DNA from: Agaricus subrufescens
Lineage: Eukaryota; Basidiomycota; Agaricomycetes; Agaricales; Agaricaceae
Length of the DNA: 64,000 nt
NCBI GenBank assembly: GCA_029945375.1
Contig: CM057069.1
Location: forward strand, 1,488,001 to 1,552,000
Direction: 5' to 3'
The translations under genes were made by a program, and so were the position numbers. Shown in pieces: positions 47,566 to 58,420 of the stretch (position 1 is the first letter of the stretch; every line of letters starts with the position of its first letter). The notes below the pieces were generated by a model. That model saw nothing but the letters and a program-made list of their open reading frames with translations, searched no databases and was not told the DNA's origin.

Positions 47566-50500
47566 ATGGCTAAACACCCTAAGGCCCCCATTACTGTTCT
47601 CAAAAAGGGTCTAGAGAAATTAAAACAGAAGATTCAGATCTGCAAGGTTGACCTCAAGGCTAGGCTTCAAAAGAAGGAAAAATTGGCAGTTGTTGATAAG
47701 GAATAGTTGGATAACAATGGAAATATCATTCAGGAGCAATGTGTTGTTGAGATTTTGGAAGCAGCATCTGATTATGAGTGAGAATATGAAGAACTTGATG
47801 AAAATGGCAAAGGAATTGTTCAACGTCTTCATAAACTGACTGGAGATCATGTTAGAATTATTGGTAACAAGAGAAAACATACAGATAATTTTTTGTTTCA
47901 AAGGCTATCATTTTCTAAACTTTGATTTACTAGGACCCAAAAATCTGTCAAAGCCAGAAAAATGTAGTAATATCAAGGAACCAGAAAATCCTCTCCTGAT
48001 TTCCATGAAAAAGAAGAATGCATCACTTGAGCAAAGAATTGAAATCCTTGATTGGCATCACAAAAATGGCAAAAATCAATCAAAAACTGCACATGAGTTC
48101 AAGAAAAAGTATTCCAATATGAGGCTTGGACAACCTCTTATCTCAGATTGGTTAAAAAATGAAGAGAAGTGGAGAGCTGATTGGGAAGTGGCTAGTGGGC
48201 AAGCTGCACACAAGGCAAAGCATATCTGACAAACTCAGCATCCAGAAATAACTGATATGCTTGATTTATGGATTCTCATGCTGATGGCTCAGAAAACCTG
48301 CAGCCACTTGTAATGGGAAAAGCTCAAAAGCCTTGTGCCTTTAGAAACAAGTCAGCTGCTCAGCTTGGTTTCTATTACTGGAACAATGCCAAAGCATGGA
48401 TGATGATGGATATATACCAGGAATGGCTAAATGACTGGGACCAGAAACTAGCTATTAATGGCTGCAAAATCCTTTTGATTGTTGATAATTTTTCTGGCCA
48501 TACGACTCCTCAAGGCCTGAAAAATATTGAAATGATCCATTTCAAACCAAACCTCACCTCATATGTACAACCAGCAGATCAAGGCATTATTTGTTGTTCT
48601 AAAGCCCATTACTGATCATGATACATCAAGAGAGCAATTTTACACTATGATTCTGGGACAACACCAGGCAAAATATACAACATTAATCAACTTGAGGCTA
48701 TGTGACTTGTGGATGCAGCCTGGAAAAAGGTTGACACAACAACAATTTGACACTGTTGGATCAAGGCTGGCATTCTCCCATCATCAATTATAAATGCCAC
48801 AGATGTTATCAGTCCTTCTCTCCCTGTCTTGTCACTTGTTCATATACCCAATCCTCAGACAGACCCAGTTTTGCAGGTGGAAAATCAACTTCAGGTTGTA
48901 CTCAATAACTTAGAAAGTACTGGATGCCTTCAACATGCAAATCAGATAGACATAGAGGGTCTTCTTACTCCAGCTGAAGAATCACTGATCTTTGACAATG
49001 CTACAGATCAGGACATATATGAGGCAGTCATAGCCTCACATAATGCTCTGGAAGATATATTAATCAATGGTGGGGATGATGACGCTAATGATGATTATGT
49101 ATCAGAGCCTTACCCCACTTACAGTGGGGGACAAAACCGTTCCAATGTTTTGTACCTTTGGAAAAAATGCTATATACCAGCACACATAAAATGTTTAAAA
49201 TCTTGAGGATATTTATGAGTATACCTTAGTTTCTAAGCTACCATTGTGTGATGTTATGTGACTGTACAGTTATTATTGGTCATTATATAATCCTTTTAAG
49301 TCAGAGCATCATTGGAACAGTTTTGTCCCTGTACATTGAAAATACAGAATTGGCTACTTATCAAGGCAGAAGATACTATTTTCTGGCTATCAAAGCTACA
49401 AATGGTAGATTTGGTATTGATCCCATCAATATCTGATCAAATGCTGATCAATATCAGATATCCATCTATATGCTACTATAAAGATTAGATACTTTGTTAA
49501 GTAGTAAATCTTTAATCTCTAGCTTATTATTACATTATCTTCAAGGCTTGTGATGTAATTTATATTAAAACAGTTATCTAAGTACAATAATATACTGGAT
49601 TATGTAATTTATGCCATTTAAAGACTTATTTGCTGACATAAATATGATCATCCTTAGGTAGAAATATACTTTCATCTATTTTTTGCACACAAACAACCTA
49701 CTTGCTGGAAAGCTGATTGTTCCAATTAATACTATAGATGTTGGTGCTTATGTAACAATCAATCAAAGAGCAAACAAAAGCTTTGACCTTCCTCCACAAG
49801 CCTGTATTTACATAAATATATAGTAGACTCTAGAGAGTATCTGTAAAAGTGCACCAGGGCTTGTTTCTGATGACTAATCAAGATACAAATAGGCTCAGAA
49901 TATTGAGAATAATAGATTATAATCATATGTAACTGAAAACAATATGCTGATGGAAGTGTAAGAGCTTTACAAGCAGAGGGTAAAAAGTGTTAGTGTGTAT
50001 AAATGAAAAAAATTGTACTGTAAGATTGCATAGAATGGGCAAGAGCTCAAATAACTACTAAACATGAAGTATTATTGAATGTTAGTCTTTTCAGATATAT
50101 TTTGGAATTTTCACATGATTCAATCCTAGAGTATTATAGGTAGAATATATCAAGTACAAGCTTAACAAATGTGATATAGCAGCAAATCAACTTTAAAATA
50201 GTATGGATTACCTAAAATTAGATATTGTTGAGTTTAACCAGCCTCTTAATATGATTTTTTCCAAAATACAGTAAATAAATATCAATAGTGAGGTAAAAGT
50301 TAATGAATTTCTACCTAATAGATTATTACATCTATAGAGCAGCATATAGATGGATTCTGATATCATATCAGCAGCATTTGATCAGATATTGATGGCATCA
50401 ATACCAAATCTACCATTTGTAGCTTTGATAGCCAGAAAATAGTATCCTCTGCCTTGATAAGTAGCCAATTCTGTATTTTCAATGTACAGGGACAAAACTG

Positions 50501-50876
50501 TTCCAATGATGCTCTGACTTAAAAGGATTATATAATGACCAATAATAACTGTACAGCCACATAACATCACACAATAGTAGCTTAGAAACTAAGGTATACT
50601 CATAAATATCCTCAAGATTTTAAACATTTTATGTATGCTGGTATATAGCATTCTTTCCAAAGGTACAAAACATTGGAACGGTTTTGTCCCCCACTGTATA
50701 AAGAGGTTCTTGCAGCTATTTCAACTGTACAGAGGCACATAGACTTAGATTCTGATCTATGTGCACAAAAATTGGACTCCATGTTGGATTCATTTAGATA
50801 CAATCTCCATAGAGAACACTCAAAATCTTTGGAACCTACACTGGTTACAAATTATTTTTGTTGTATTAGTTCCTGA
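47566..50876 (+). pseudogene. degraded pogo/Tigger-type transposase
   Basis: From ATG 47566 the frame has in-frame stops at about 47704 and 47779 and frame changes later. Pieces match the family in order: a basic coiled N-terminal region, the helix-turn-helix part SLEQRIEILDWHHKNGKNQS and QPLISDWLKNEEKWR (48020-48180), then DDE_1 blocks AQKPCAFRNKSAAQLGFYY, LLIVDNFSGH (second catalytic Asp) and YVQPADQGII (third Asp). The segment that normally holds the first catalytic Asp seems deleted around 48235-48270. The C-terminal frame is interrupted at 49121 by the nested element and resumes in the same frame at 50699, ending TGA at 50874-50876. No functional protein can be made. Confidence 0.85.
49122..50696. 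mobile_element. long-TIR TA-inserting element, copy 2 (complete, 1575 bp)
   Basis: Complete copy of the element at 46190, same end sequence at 49122 and inverted at 50696, with TA at 49120-49121 and 50697-50698. It sits inside the transposase gene. The two arms are very similar to each other over about 370 bp; a 62-codon open frame (MMLCGCTVIIGHYIILLSQS) recurs in three of the four arms of the two copies, which simply reflects arm similarity. Confidence 0.9.
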
Positions 50877-51676
50877 TGTCCCAATAAACCTTGAATGAAT
50901 TTTTCCCAATTTTTCCCAATTTTTCCTGTTATTTAGGGCCTATTTTTCACTCGTTTCTCTTAACCTATACCCCCTCATAACCCATAGCTCCAAGTGTGTC
51001 CCGAGGGGTATAGGTTAAGAAAGTGACAACTGTAGCAGCAAATCAACTTTAAAATGGTATGGATTACATAAACTTAGATACTTTTGAGTTCAACCAGCCT
51101 CTTAATATGAGTTTTGCCAAAATATAATAAATAAATATCAATAGTGAGGTAAAAGTTAATGAATTTCTACCTAATAGATTATTACATCTATAGAGCAGCA
51201 TATAGATGGATTCTGATATCATATCAGCAGCATTTGATCAGATATTGATGGGATCAATACCAAATCTACCATTTGTAGCTTTGATAGCCAAAAAATAGTA
51301 TCCTCTGCCTTGATAAGTAGCCAATTTTGTATTTTCAATGTACAGGGACAAAACTGTTCCAATGATGCTCTGACTTAAAAGTATTATATAATGACCAATA
51401 ATAACTGTACAGCCACATAACATCACACAATGGTAGCTTAGATACTAAGGTATATTAATAAATATCCTCAAGATTTTAAACATTTTATGTGCACTGGTAT
51501 ATAGCATTCTTTGCAAAGGTACAAAACATTGGAACAGTTTTGTTCCCCACTGTATGTACAACTTCAGTTGATTTCCTGGCCATTTACACAATTCATCATT
51601 TGTATACTATTCTTAGATTGCCCTCATCATGATGCCTTTGAAAATATCCTGTCTCCTTTCATAAACCTTGCTTCAG

Positions 51677-54600
51677 TCACCTGGTTCTAGTTACAATAAG
51701 TCTGCCCACATGCCTTATTTTTTTAGTATTAGTATTAAGGAACATAATCACCATGTACACTTGCTTACCCTCAGAATTGTGTGTTACTATTTCAATTGCT
51801 TGATTTTCTCTATTTTGCATTATTGTGTTGTATTTAGAAAAGATACAATATCTTTTCTCCTTTGCATCTCCTACTAAAAGAGCAACTTGGGCACTGGAAA
51901 CTGCTCCACAGATAAGCACTGGTAAATCTGGTGATTGTTGCAAAAACACTTTTGTTTGGTGATCAATAGGCTTGAGAAATGGAATGAAAAGATCATTCAC
52001 AATTTGCAGTTTACAATTTGAGTTACTCACATGCTAAACCAGGAATTGTAGAAGAGGTAATGGTCATTCACAGGACCCAGGTCACTAACAATTAGACTTA
52101 CAAGCTGATCAAAGAATTGTGGAAGAGAAATTGATGAGTCACAGATCTCAGGTCACCAACAGATAGACTTACACGCTGAGTCAAGAATTGTGAAAGAGGA
52201 AATAATCAGTCACAGACTCCAGGTCACTGATAGATGGACTTACATGCTGATCCAGGGATTGAGGAAGAGGAAATGATTAGTCACAGACTCCAACCCACCA
52301 ACAAATGGGCTTACAGCCTGATCAAGGAATTGTGGAAGAAGAAATGGTCAGTCACAGACCTCAGGTCACCAACAGATGGACCTACATGCTGACCCAGGAA
52401 TTGTGGAAGAGGAATAATCAGTCACAGACCCCCAGGTCACCAACAGATGGACTTACATACTGATCCAGGAGTTGTGGAAAAGGAAATGATGAGTTATGAG
52501 CCCCAGGTCACTAACAAATGGACTTACATGCTGATCCAGGAATTGTGGAAGAGGAAATGATTAGTCACAAATGTTAGATCACCAACAGATGGACTTACAT
52601 GCTGATCCAGGAATTGTGAAAGAGTAAATGATCAGTCACAGATCCCAGATCACCAAGAGATGGACTTACACGCTATTCCAGGAATTGTGAAAGAGGAACT
52701 GATCAGTCACAGACCTTAGGTCATCAACAGATGGACTTACATGATGATCCAGGAGCTGTGGACAAGAAAATAATTAGTTACAGATCCCAGGTCTCCAACA
52801 CTTAGACTTACAGGCTGATCCAGGAATTGGGGAAACAGAAATGATCAGTCACAGGCCCCAGTTCACCAACAGATGGACCTACATACTGATCCAGGAATTG
52901 GAAAAGAGGGAGTGATCAGTCTTGGACCCCAGGTCACCAACAGGTGGACTTACAGCCTGATCTGAAAACTGTGGACAAGGAAATGATCAGTCATGGACCC
53001 CAGGTTACCAACAGATGGACTTACAGCCTGTTCCAAGAACTATGGACAAGGAACTGATCAATCATAAACCCCAGGTCACCAGTAGATGGACTTACAGGCT
53101 GATTCAGGAATTGTGAAAGAGGAAATGATTAGTCACAAACACCAGGTCACCAACAGATGGACTTACAGCCTGATCCAGGAATTGTGAAAGAGGAGATGAT
53201 TAGTCATAGACCCTAGGTCTCCAACAGATGGACTTACAGCCTGTTCCACAACCTGTGGACAAGGAATTGATCAGTCATAGACTCAGGCCATCAACAAATG
53301 GACTTACATGCTGATCCAGGAATTGTGAAAGAGAAACTAATCAGTCACAGACCCCAGGTCACCAACAAATAGACTTACATGCTGATCCAGGAATTGTGAA
53401 AGCACAAATGATCAGTCACAGGCCCCAGGTCACCAACAGATCAACTTACAGCCTGATCCAACAATTGTGGACAAGGAAATGTCAGTCACAGACCCCAGGT
53501 CACCAACAGATGGACTTACATCCTGATCCAGGAATTATGGAAGAGGAAATGATCAGTCACAAACCCCAGGTCACCAATAGATGAACTTACAGGCTTATAC
53601 AGGAATTGTGGAAGAGGAAATGGTTAGTCACAGACTCCAGGTCACCCACAAATGGACTTACAGACTGATTCAGGAATCATGGAAGAGAAAATGATCAGTC
53701 ATAGACCCCAGGTCACCAACAGATGGACTTACAGGCTGATTCAGGAATTGTAGAAGAGGAAATAATCAGTCACAGATCCCAGGTCACCAATAGATAGACT
53801 TACAGCCTAATCCCAGAATTGTGGAAGAAGAAATGATTAGTCACAGACCCCAGATTACCAACAGATGGACTTACACCCTAATCCAAGAATTGTGAAAGAG
53901 GAAATTATCAGTCACAGACCCCAGGTCACCAATAATGGACTTACAGGCTGATCCAGGAGTTGTGGAAGAGGAAATGATCAGTCACAGCCCCCAGATTACC
54001 AACAGATGAACTTACACGCTGATTCAGGAATTGTAAAAGAGGAACTGATCAGTCACAAAATGCAGGTCACCAACAGATGGACTTACAGGCTAATCCAGGA
54101 ATTGTGGAAGAGGAAATGGTTAGTCACAGACTGCAGGTCACCAACAGATGGACTTACAGGCTGATTCAGGAATTGTGGAAGAGAGGAAATGATCAGTCAC
54201 AGACCCCCGGGCCACCAACAGATGAACTTACATCCTGATCCAGGAATTGTGGAAGAGGACATGGTCAGTTACACACCGCACCTAAGCGACTGATGTACTT
54301 ACCTCTTCAATCACGTAATTTTCATTATCGTCATAGTCAACGTCCAGATCATTGAAATGGACTTTCTCAAACATGTCAACATTACCAGCCCTGTGTGGAT
54401 ATTCCTGTAATAGTAATGAGAGTGCGAAATATTTGATGTTATGTATGATATTACCACCCAAGATTCAAATGCTTGTTTAACGAATGAAAATAGGATCACA
54501 GGTCCATCCCATGGAGTGAAGGGACCATGGTTGTAGTTGCATAGACGACTCATGTTGATATTTTGTAAAGAGTTTAAAAACTCATCGTACTTTTGCTGCG

Positions 54601-56584
54601 ATCCCGACGAGACCCCTCCGTGAGGCTCATGGCTCTTCACTATCTGAGTCAGTAGTGTTCGACCCATGTCCGTGAGAATGCCTCTGGTGAATGCCGCAGT
54701 GTCTTTTTCTGGCATCCCTTGTAACTCGTTTTGCAAAGAATCGGTACCAGAAGCTGAACGCGAGTATGAGCATCCCTCAAACATGATGACGAATACACTC
54801 AAACATACCAACATTCTCTCCAAAATGTTTATACCACAGGTTGAGATAGCCCGATAGGACATCGATCTCCACATCATGAACATCAATATAAAACTCTCCC
54901 GATCTTTGCGCATCCGTCAAGTAGTCGGGGAAAGAAGCATGTAAGAAGGTCAACGGTGTCGTGTGTGCTTCTTCCCAAGGCGGTATCTTAAGCGTTGATA
55001 TGCATTTTGTGAGAGCAGGATAGACCCGATGAAGCTCTAGCTGGAGAATCGTGGCCATGCCTCTGAGAGTTCTGGACTTTGACGAAGCCCGAAGCCCAGA
55101 AGCAGTGCTGCTGCGGAATAACAATGTCGCCCCGAGCAAGAGTTTTGTTATGTTTAACAATTCCGGTGGGATTCTCAAGAGAATTTCCCTATACAAGTTA
55201 TCGAGGTTCTTGAAAGGCTGCTCCGCGCTCGAAACACTCTTCGAACCATCAATAGCGGATAAGACACGATCGAGTCGTGAGATAGGATTAGAGTGATCAG
55301 GATCCTTGATGAAACGAATTGCGGTTTGCGCAAAAATGAAGTGGCCAGAGGAAGCCTCCGCGAGTTTGGCGAGGACAGTGTTTCCAGGCCAATCATCTGG
55401 GGTAGGGCCAGGAAACTCGTCTCGTATGGTGCGGAAGCTATCAGCCAAGAAGCGTCGAACGTCGTCCCGAGCATCTAGGGCGTTGATGAAGATAGAGTGC
55501 GACTCAAACCGGCCTTGTATGGAGGCCTCTTTGAACGTGTTGGTTACATGGAGCTCCGGACGACTCGCGATAATCCACGCGAGGGGCTTATCACGATGCT
55601 CCCGTGTAAACTTGCTGATGATTCGGATAATGTCCCGTTGGGGGCCCACACCCTCGACCTCGTCAAGTCCATCCAGCAAGATAGCCATGGGTAGCCCACC
55701 CGTTCCAATCTTCCTCACTACGAATGGCTCGATGATGAAGGCTCGAAATTGAGCCTCCATGTTTTTGGTGAGGATGCTGGGGTTGATAGTAATTCGATCG
55801 ACGATATAGTCGCGGTAGGCCTCAATACGATGAGCGAGTTGATTCGCGATGGTAACAAAGATACGGTTTGGGTCATTACAGTTATTTGGTCGCGAAATAA
55901 ATACAGAAACGACGCGATCCCCGATTTTTTCCGCAAAGGTTTGCATGATGGCAGATTTGCCGACCCCAGCAGGTCCAGTCAGCAGGAAAAGGGAATTCAA
56001 GCGGGAGATATCATCGAACCAGGTAAGGAGTAATTCGAGAATCGCTTCACGTGTACCGGGATGACACCTGGGCGGGTATTGGCGTGAAGAATCATCATGG
56101 GCTGCACCATCGATGATATACTTTAAGATCAATCCCATAACTAGGGATAAGACAAGACGAATAAGTAGGGTTCTCGAATAGATGACGCAGCTATCCTCAC
56201 CATAGCGCATTTTATCCTCTCCTTGAGTTTCCACCATGACGGGATTGTTCAAAACAAAGTGGTGAGCTCCAGACAAGAAACCACTAGAGCCAGAGGACAC
56301 TGCGACAATCATGAGCAGCTGACTATTGTGAAAGCACACATAGAAACGCACCTTGTATGTGCGGGGAAGCCATGGCGAGACCTGGGGAAACGGATTGGGG
56401 GGCCACGTCAGTTGTAAACATCCGCCGAAGGGCCTGAAGAGGGCCTGATGCGACGATAAGCTATGACTGTACTCTCAAGCACAGGGTGCATAAGCATACC
56501 AGAGGTGGCCGGTCCAGACATAGCAGGGTTTCCGGACCTAGATCGATCATCCGTGTCGTCGATAGGCTTGGAGAAAAGTGGCAT
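51677..56584 (-). CDS. NACHT-domain NLR-like protein with a 3' intron array
   Basis: Exons 56500-56584, 56352-56381, 56201-56299, 54797-56140, 54458-54753 and 54303-54404 join in phase; ATG at 56584. The core has PPRCHPGTREAILE, Walker A GPAGVGKSAIMQ, Walker B MAILLDGLDEVEG and AWIIASRPELHV. The C-terminal half contains HASFPDYLTDAQRSGEFYID, shared with other Agaricomycete NACHT proteins. No repeat domain follows. Exon 6 ends ENYVIEE with a GTAAGT donor, after which 33 successive intron-like units reach an acceptor at 51971; the open exon 51677-51970 (PIDHQTKVFLQQSPDLPVL..., AT-rich, no known domain) continues in phase 0. If the array is removed as one intron the protein has ~749 residues; if every 3-nt block is kept, 32 more. 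NLR-type signal NTPase, probably non-self recognition. Confidence 0.7.
52024..54302 (-). repeat. tandem intron array with 3-nt micro-exons (~71 bp units)
   Basis: On the minus strand each unit starts GTAAGTCCATCTGTTGGTG, has a branch-like GTGACTGATCA or GTGACTAATCA, a pyrimidine run TTTCCTCTTCCAC, and ends TTCCTGGATCAG. Three bases later the next donor begins. I count 32 three-base blocks, all of the form NNT (CAT 8, GCT 7, CCT 7, CGT 3, TAT 2, GAT 2, and CTT, TCT, GGT once each). All 33 donors start GT; 31 of 32 internal acceptors end AG (the one near 52743 reads AT). Mean spacing is about 71 bp. Confidence 0.9.
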
Positions 56585-57299
56585 AGTCAAGAGTACTAGA
56601 AACAGAACAAAGGTCGTGCTCAGGAGACAAATACAAGGATCGTAGAGGTCTAGCGTTCATGCCACACACCTGCGAGAAGATCTTTTGTGAGCGGGGATGT
56701 GTGCGTACGGAGTTGGGTTACAAAGACGAAGCTGTGCTGGCCTCGTGCCTACAACGGTACTAATGAGGCATCCCACGAATAATCACACAACCGATCGCTC
56801 GATCTCAAGTGCTGTAGTGGTGACAACTATAAGCTATAGGCATAGCTAACATATTGCATATCTAATTCAGAATATATAACGCCCCGCTGCAAGACATAAG
56901 AATAAAAGGAGTCGAGGGAACAAAAATAAATATTCCCGTCAACGGGCCCCACCTGAGAGTCTTCGCGTTTATCATGACCACCGCCTCATGCTATAATAAC
57001 ATGACAATAACACTGGCAAAAGCTAGCATTATTCCATGCTGCTAGCACTTTCCGATTTGTTTGGGACATTTCGGTCTTACAGAGCCCTCCTTTTGCCTTG
57101 CAGAATCAGGGGACCTGTACTGCAAGATAATGAGATTTGGTACTTGTGATTGTCACAGACATACTTTCACTGCCACTCCTGCATATGCGTAACCCCAACC
57201 CGTATAAAGTCTCGACCTATGGTCGTGGGTACAGTTCCTCGTAAGCCGACCCGCGCTGATCTATACCTTTGTAAGAGATATCACGAAGGTAGTCAGGAG
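56585..57299. other. intergenic region, no gene seen
   Basis: Upstream region of the NACHT gene. No open frame with support on either strand. Confidence 0.5.
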
Positions 57300-58000
57300 C
57301 AAGAACAGGGCATTAAACAATAGAGTCGCATTTCTGGGAGTCCCTAATACTACACAAGGCGAATGTGTAAACTTGATTTTTATGCAACCCAGGCCCTTGC
57401 AATAAGCCCAGTGAGACATTTAAAACAAAGATCCACCTTTCAGACAAGACAATCAGCATAGCAATCGACGACATACCGATATCATCAATCTTGGATTGGT
57501 AGATGCCGTCGGAAAAGAAGTCCAACCGTCGCTATTCGTAGAGTCTATGTGGTGATTTTAGCAAGGACGGGAAATTTGCGAGGATGAGGGTATTCCACAA
57601 GGATGCAGTTAAACTAAACAGGTTTGAATAAAACGAGGATGTAATGCACGTACCCAGATGTGAGAATGAACGATCAAGCTGACACTAAGGAGTCCATCAA
57701 TAATAGGTTGAGCAGGTGTGCCAGTTACAAACGCGGCAACAGTGAGCAGTGGCGGGGCCAGCAGAGAGCAGACATTCGAATACCTAATGATAAGAACCCG
57801 TGGAGGAAGGAGTAGATGTTGTAGGGTCATTTACAAAACCTGTAGAAAGTGCGCGAGCTACAAACGATCAGTAGTCTAGTTAGTGGAGTGGTATATCGCA
57901 GACGTACACAAACAGCGCGACGCGCAATGACTCTCGGAAATGGACATTTACGGTGCCTGTAGAAACGGCACGAGCTGCGAAAGATCAGGAATCTAACGTG
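57300..58000 (-). pseudogene. SDH4: broken SDH4 copy B
   Basis: Minus strand. An exon at about 57650-57790 reads VAAFVTGTPAQPIIDGLLSV and SLIVHSHIW after a frame change near the start (FECLLSA in another phase). A later piece at 57548-57600 reads VEYPHPRKFPVLAKITT followed by a TAG where homologues have Trp, and DGIYQSKIDDIG (57480-57520) lies in another frame, matching the conserved YQFNTNDIG end of SDH4. It is a disabled copy of the succinate dehydrogenase anchor subunit gene, inverted relative to the copy at 45842-46187; 57850-58000 corresponds to 45842-46010. Confidence 0.7.
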
Positions 58001-58181
58001 TGGGATAGCATATGTTTGACCGACTCTACAAGGCTACTCTGAGTACAGCACGATGTGCAGCAGCCCTCGGAAAATTTGCCCGAAGGATGAGATTGGAGGC
58101 CATGGTCAACAACAGACGAATGTGGGAAACGATACTTCGCATAACCCTAGGGTTAGGGTCTATATAAATAATAACCGCGAT

Positions 58182-58420
58182 CTACCTAATAGACAAGATC
58201 CCGTCCCTAGTAGAATTTAACCCTTGTCCTCCAACATCCTCTGAATTATCTACCACCACTGGCTTCTTCTTCTCGCCTATATTGCTGCCATCCCCACTCT
58301 TCGATGCACATACTCTCCAAAACTTCAAATCCTCATCACCTGCACCGGTGCAGATGACATCCGATTCCAGCTGGCCCGACACAACTAAACAACACTCTCG
58401 AGTCATGAGAGTCACATCCA
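58182..58420 (-). pseudogene. C-terminal fragment of a Cdc20/Cdh1-family protein
   Basis: The minus-strand frame reads VICTGAGDEDLKFWRV, equivalent to the last WD40 blade (TGAGDETLRFW) of APC/C activators, then a polar stretch ending with the dipeptide Ile-Arg at the stop. A C-terminal IR tail is the diagnostic APC/C-binding signal of Cdc20, Cdh1 and Ama1. Just upstream, HDSRVLFS fits the preceding blade but is in another frame. The other six blades are absent, and the sequence fuses into the acetyltransferase fragment. A truncated relic, or an odd 3' exon of a fused gene. Confidence 0.55.

Larger units (their letters stand above)
47254..51032 (+). mobile_element. pogo/Tigger-type DNA transposon (itself interrupted)
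   Basis: Inverted ends CAGTCATCACTCTCTTAACC (left) and its counterpart ending at 51032, with TA duplications at 47252-47253 and 51033-51034. The uninterrupted host element at 50172-50182 shows the empty site GTGATATAGCAGC, which proves the boundary. Without the nested insertion the element is about 2.2 kb. It encodes a degraded CENP-B/DDE-type transposase. Confidence 0.9.
46190..51552. mobile_element. long-TIR TA-inserting element, copy 1 (interrupted)
   Basis: The element starts CAGTGGGGGACAAAACC at 46190 and ends with its inverted counterpart at 51552, flanked by TA on both sides (46188-46189 and 51553-51554), as for Tc1/mariner/pogo-type insertions. Its own sequence is 46190-47253 plus 51033-51552, about 1.58 kb in all; the middle is another element inserted into it. 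The inverted ends are similar for at least ~370 bp, so the element folds into a long hairpin. No transposase of its own is visible; it is probably non-autonomous. Confidence 0.85.

Noticed and set aside
49248..49436. 62-codon frame repeated at 49248, 50382 and 51238
   Set aside because: It recurs because the inverted arms of the transposon are similar. The fourth arm has a frameshift and there is no upstream start context or domain.
52024..54302. CRISPR-like array of regular ~71-bp direct repeats
   Set aside because: The host is a eukaryote, the units are contiguous without 25-40 bp unique spacers, and the repeat reads as an intron with splice sites on the minus strand.
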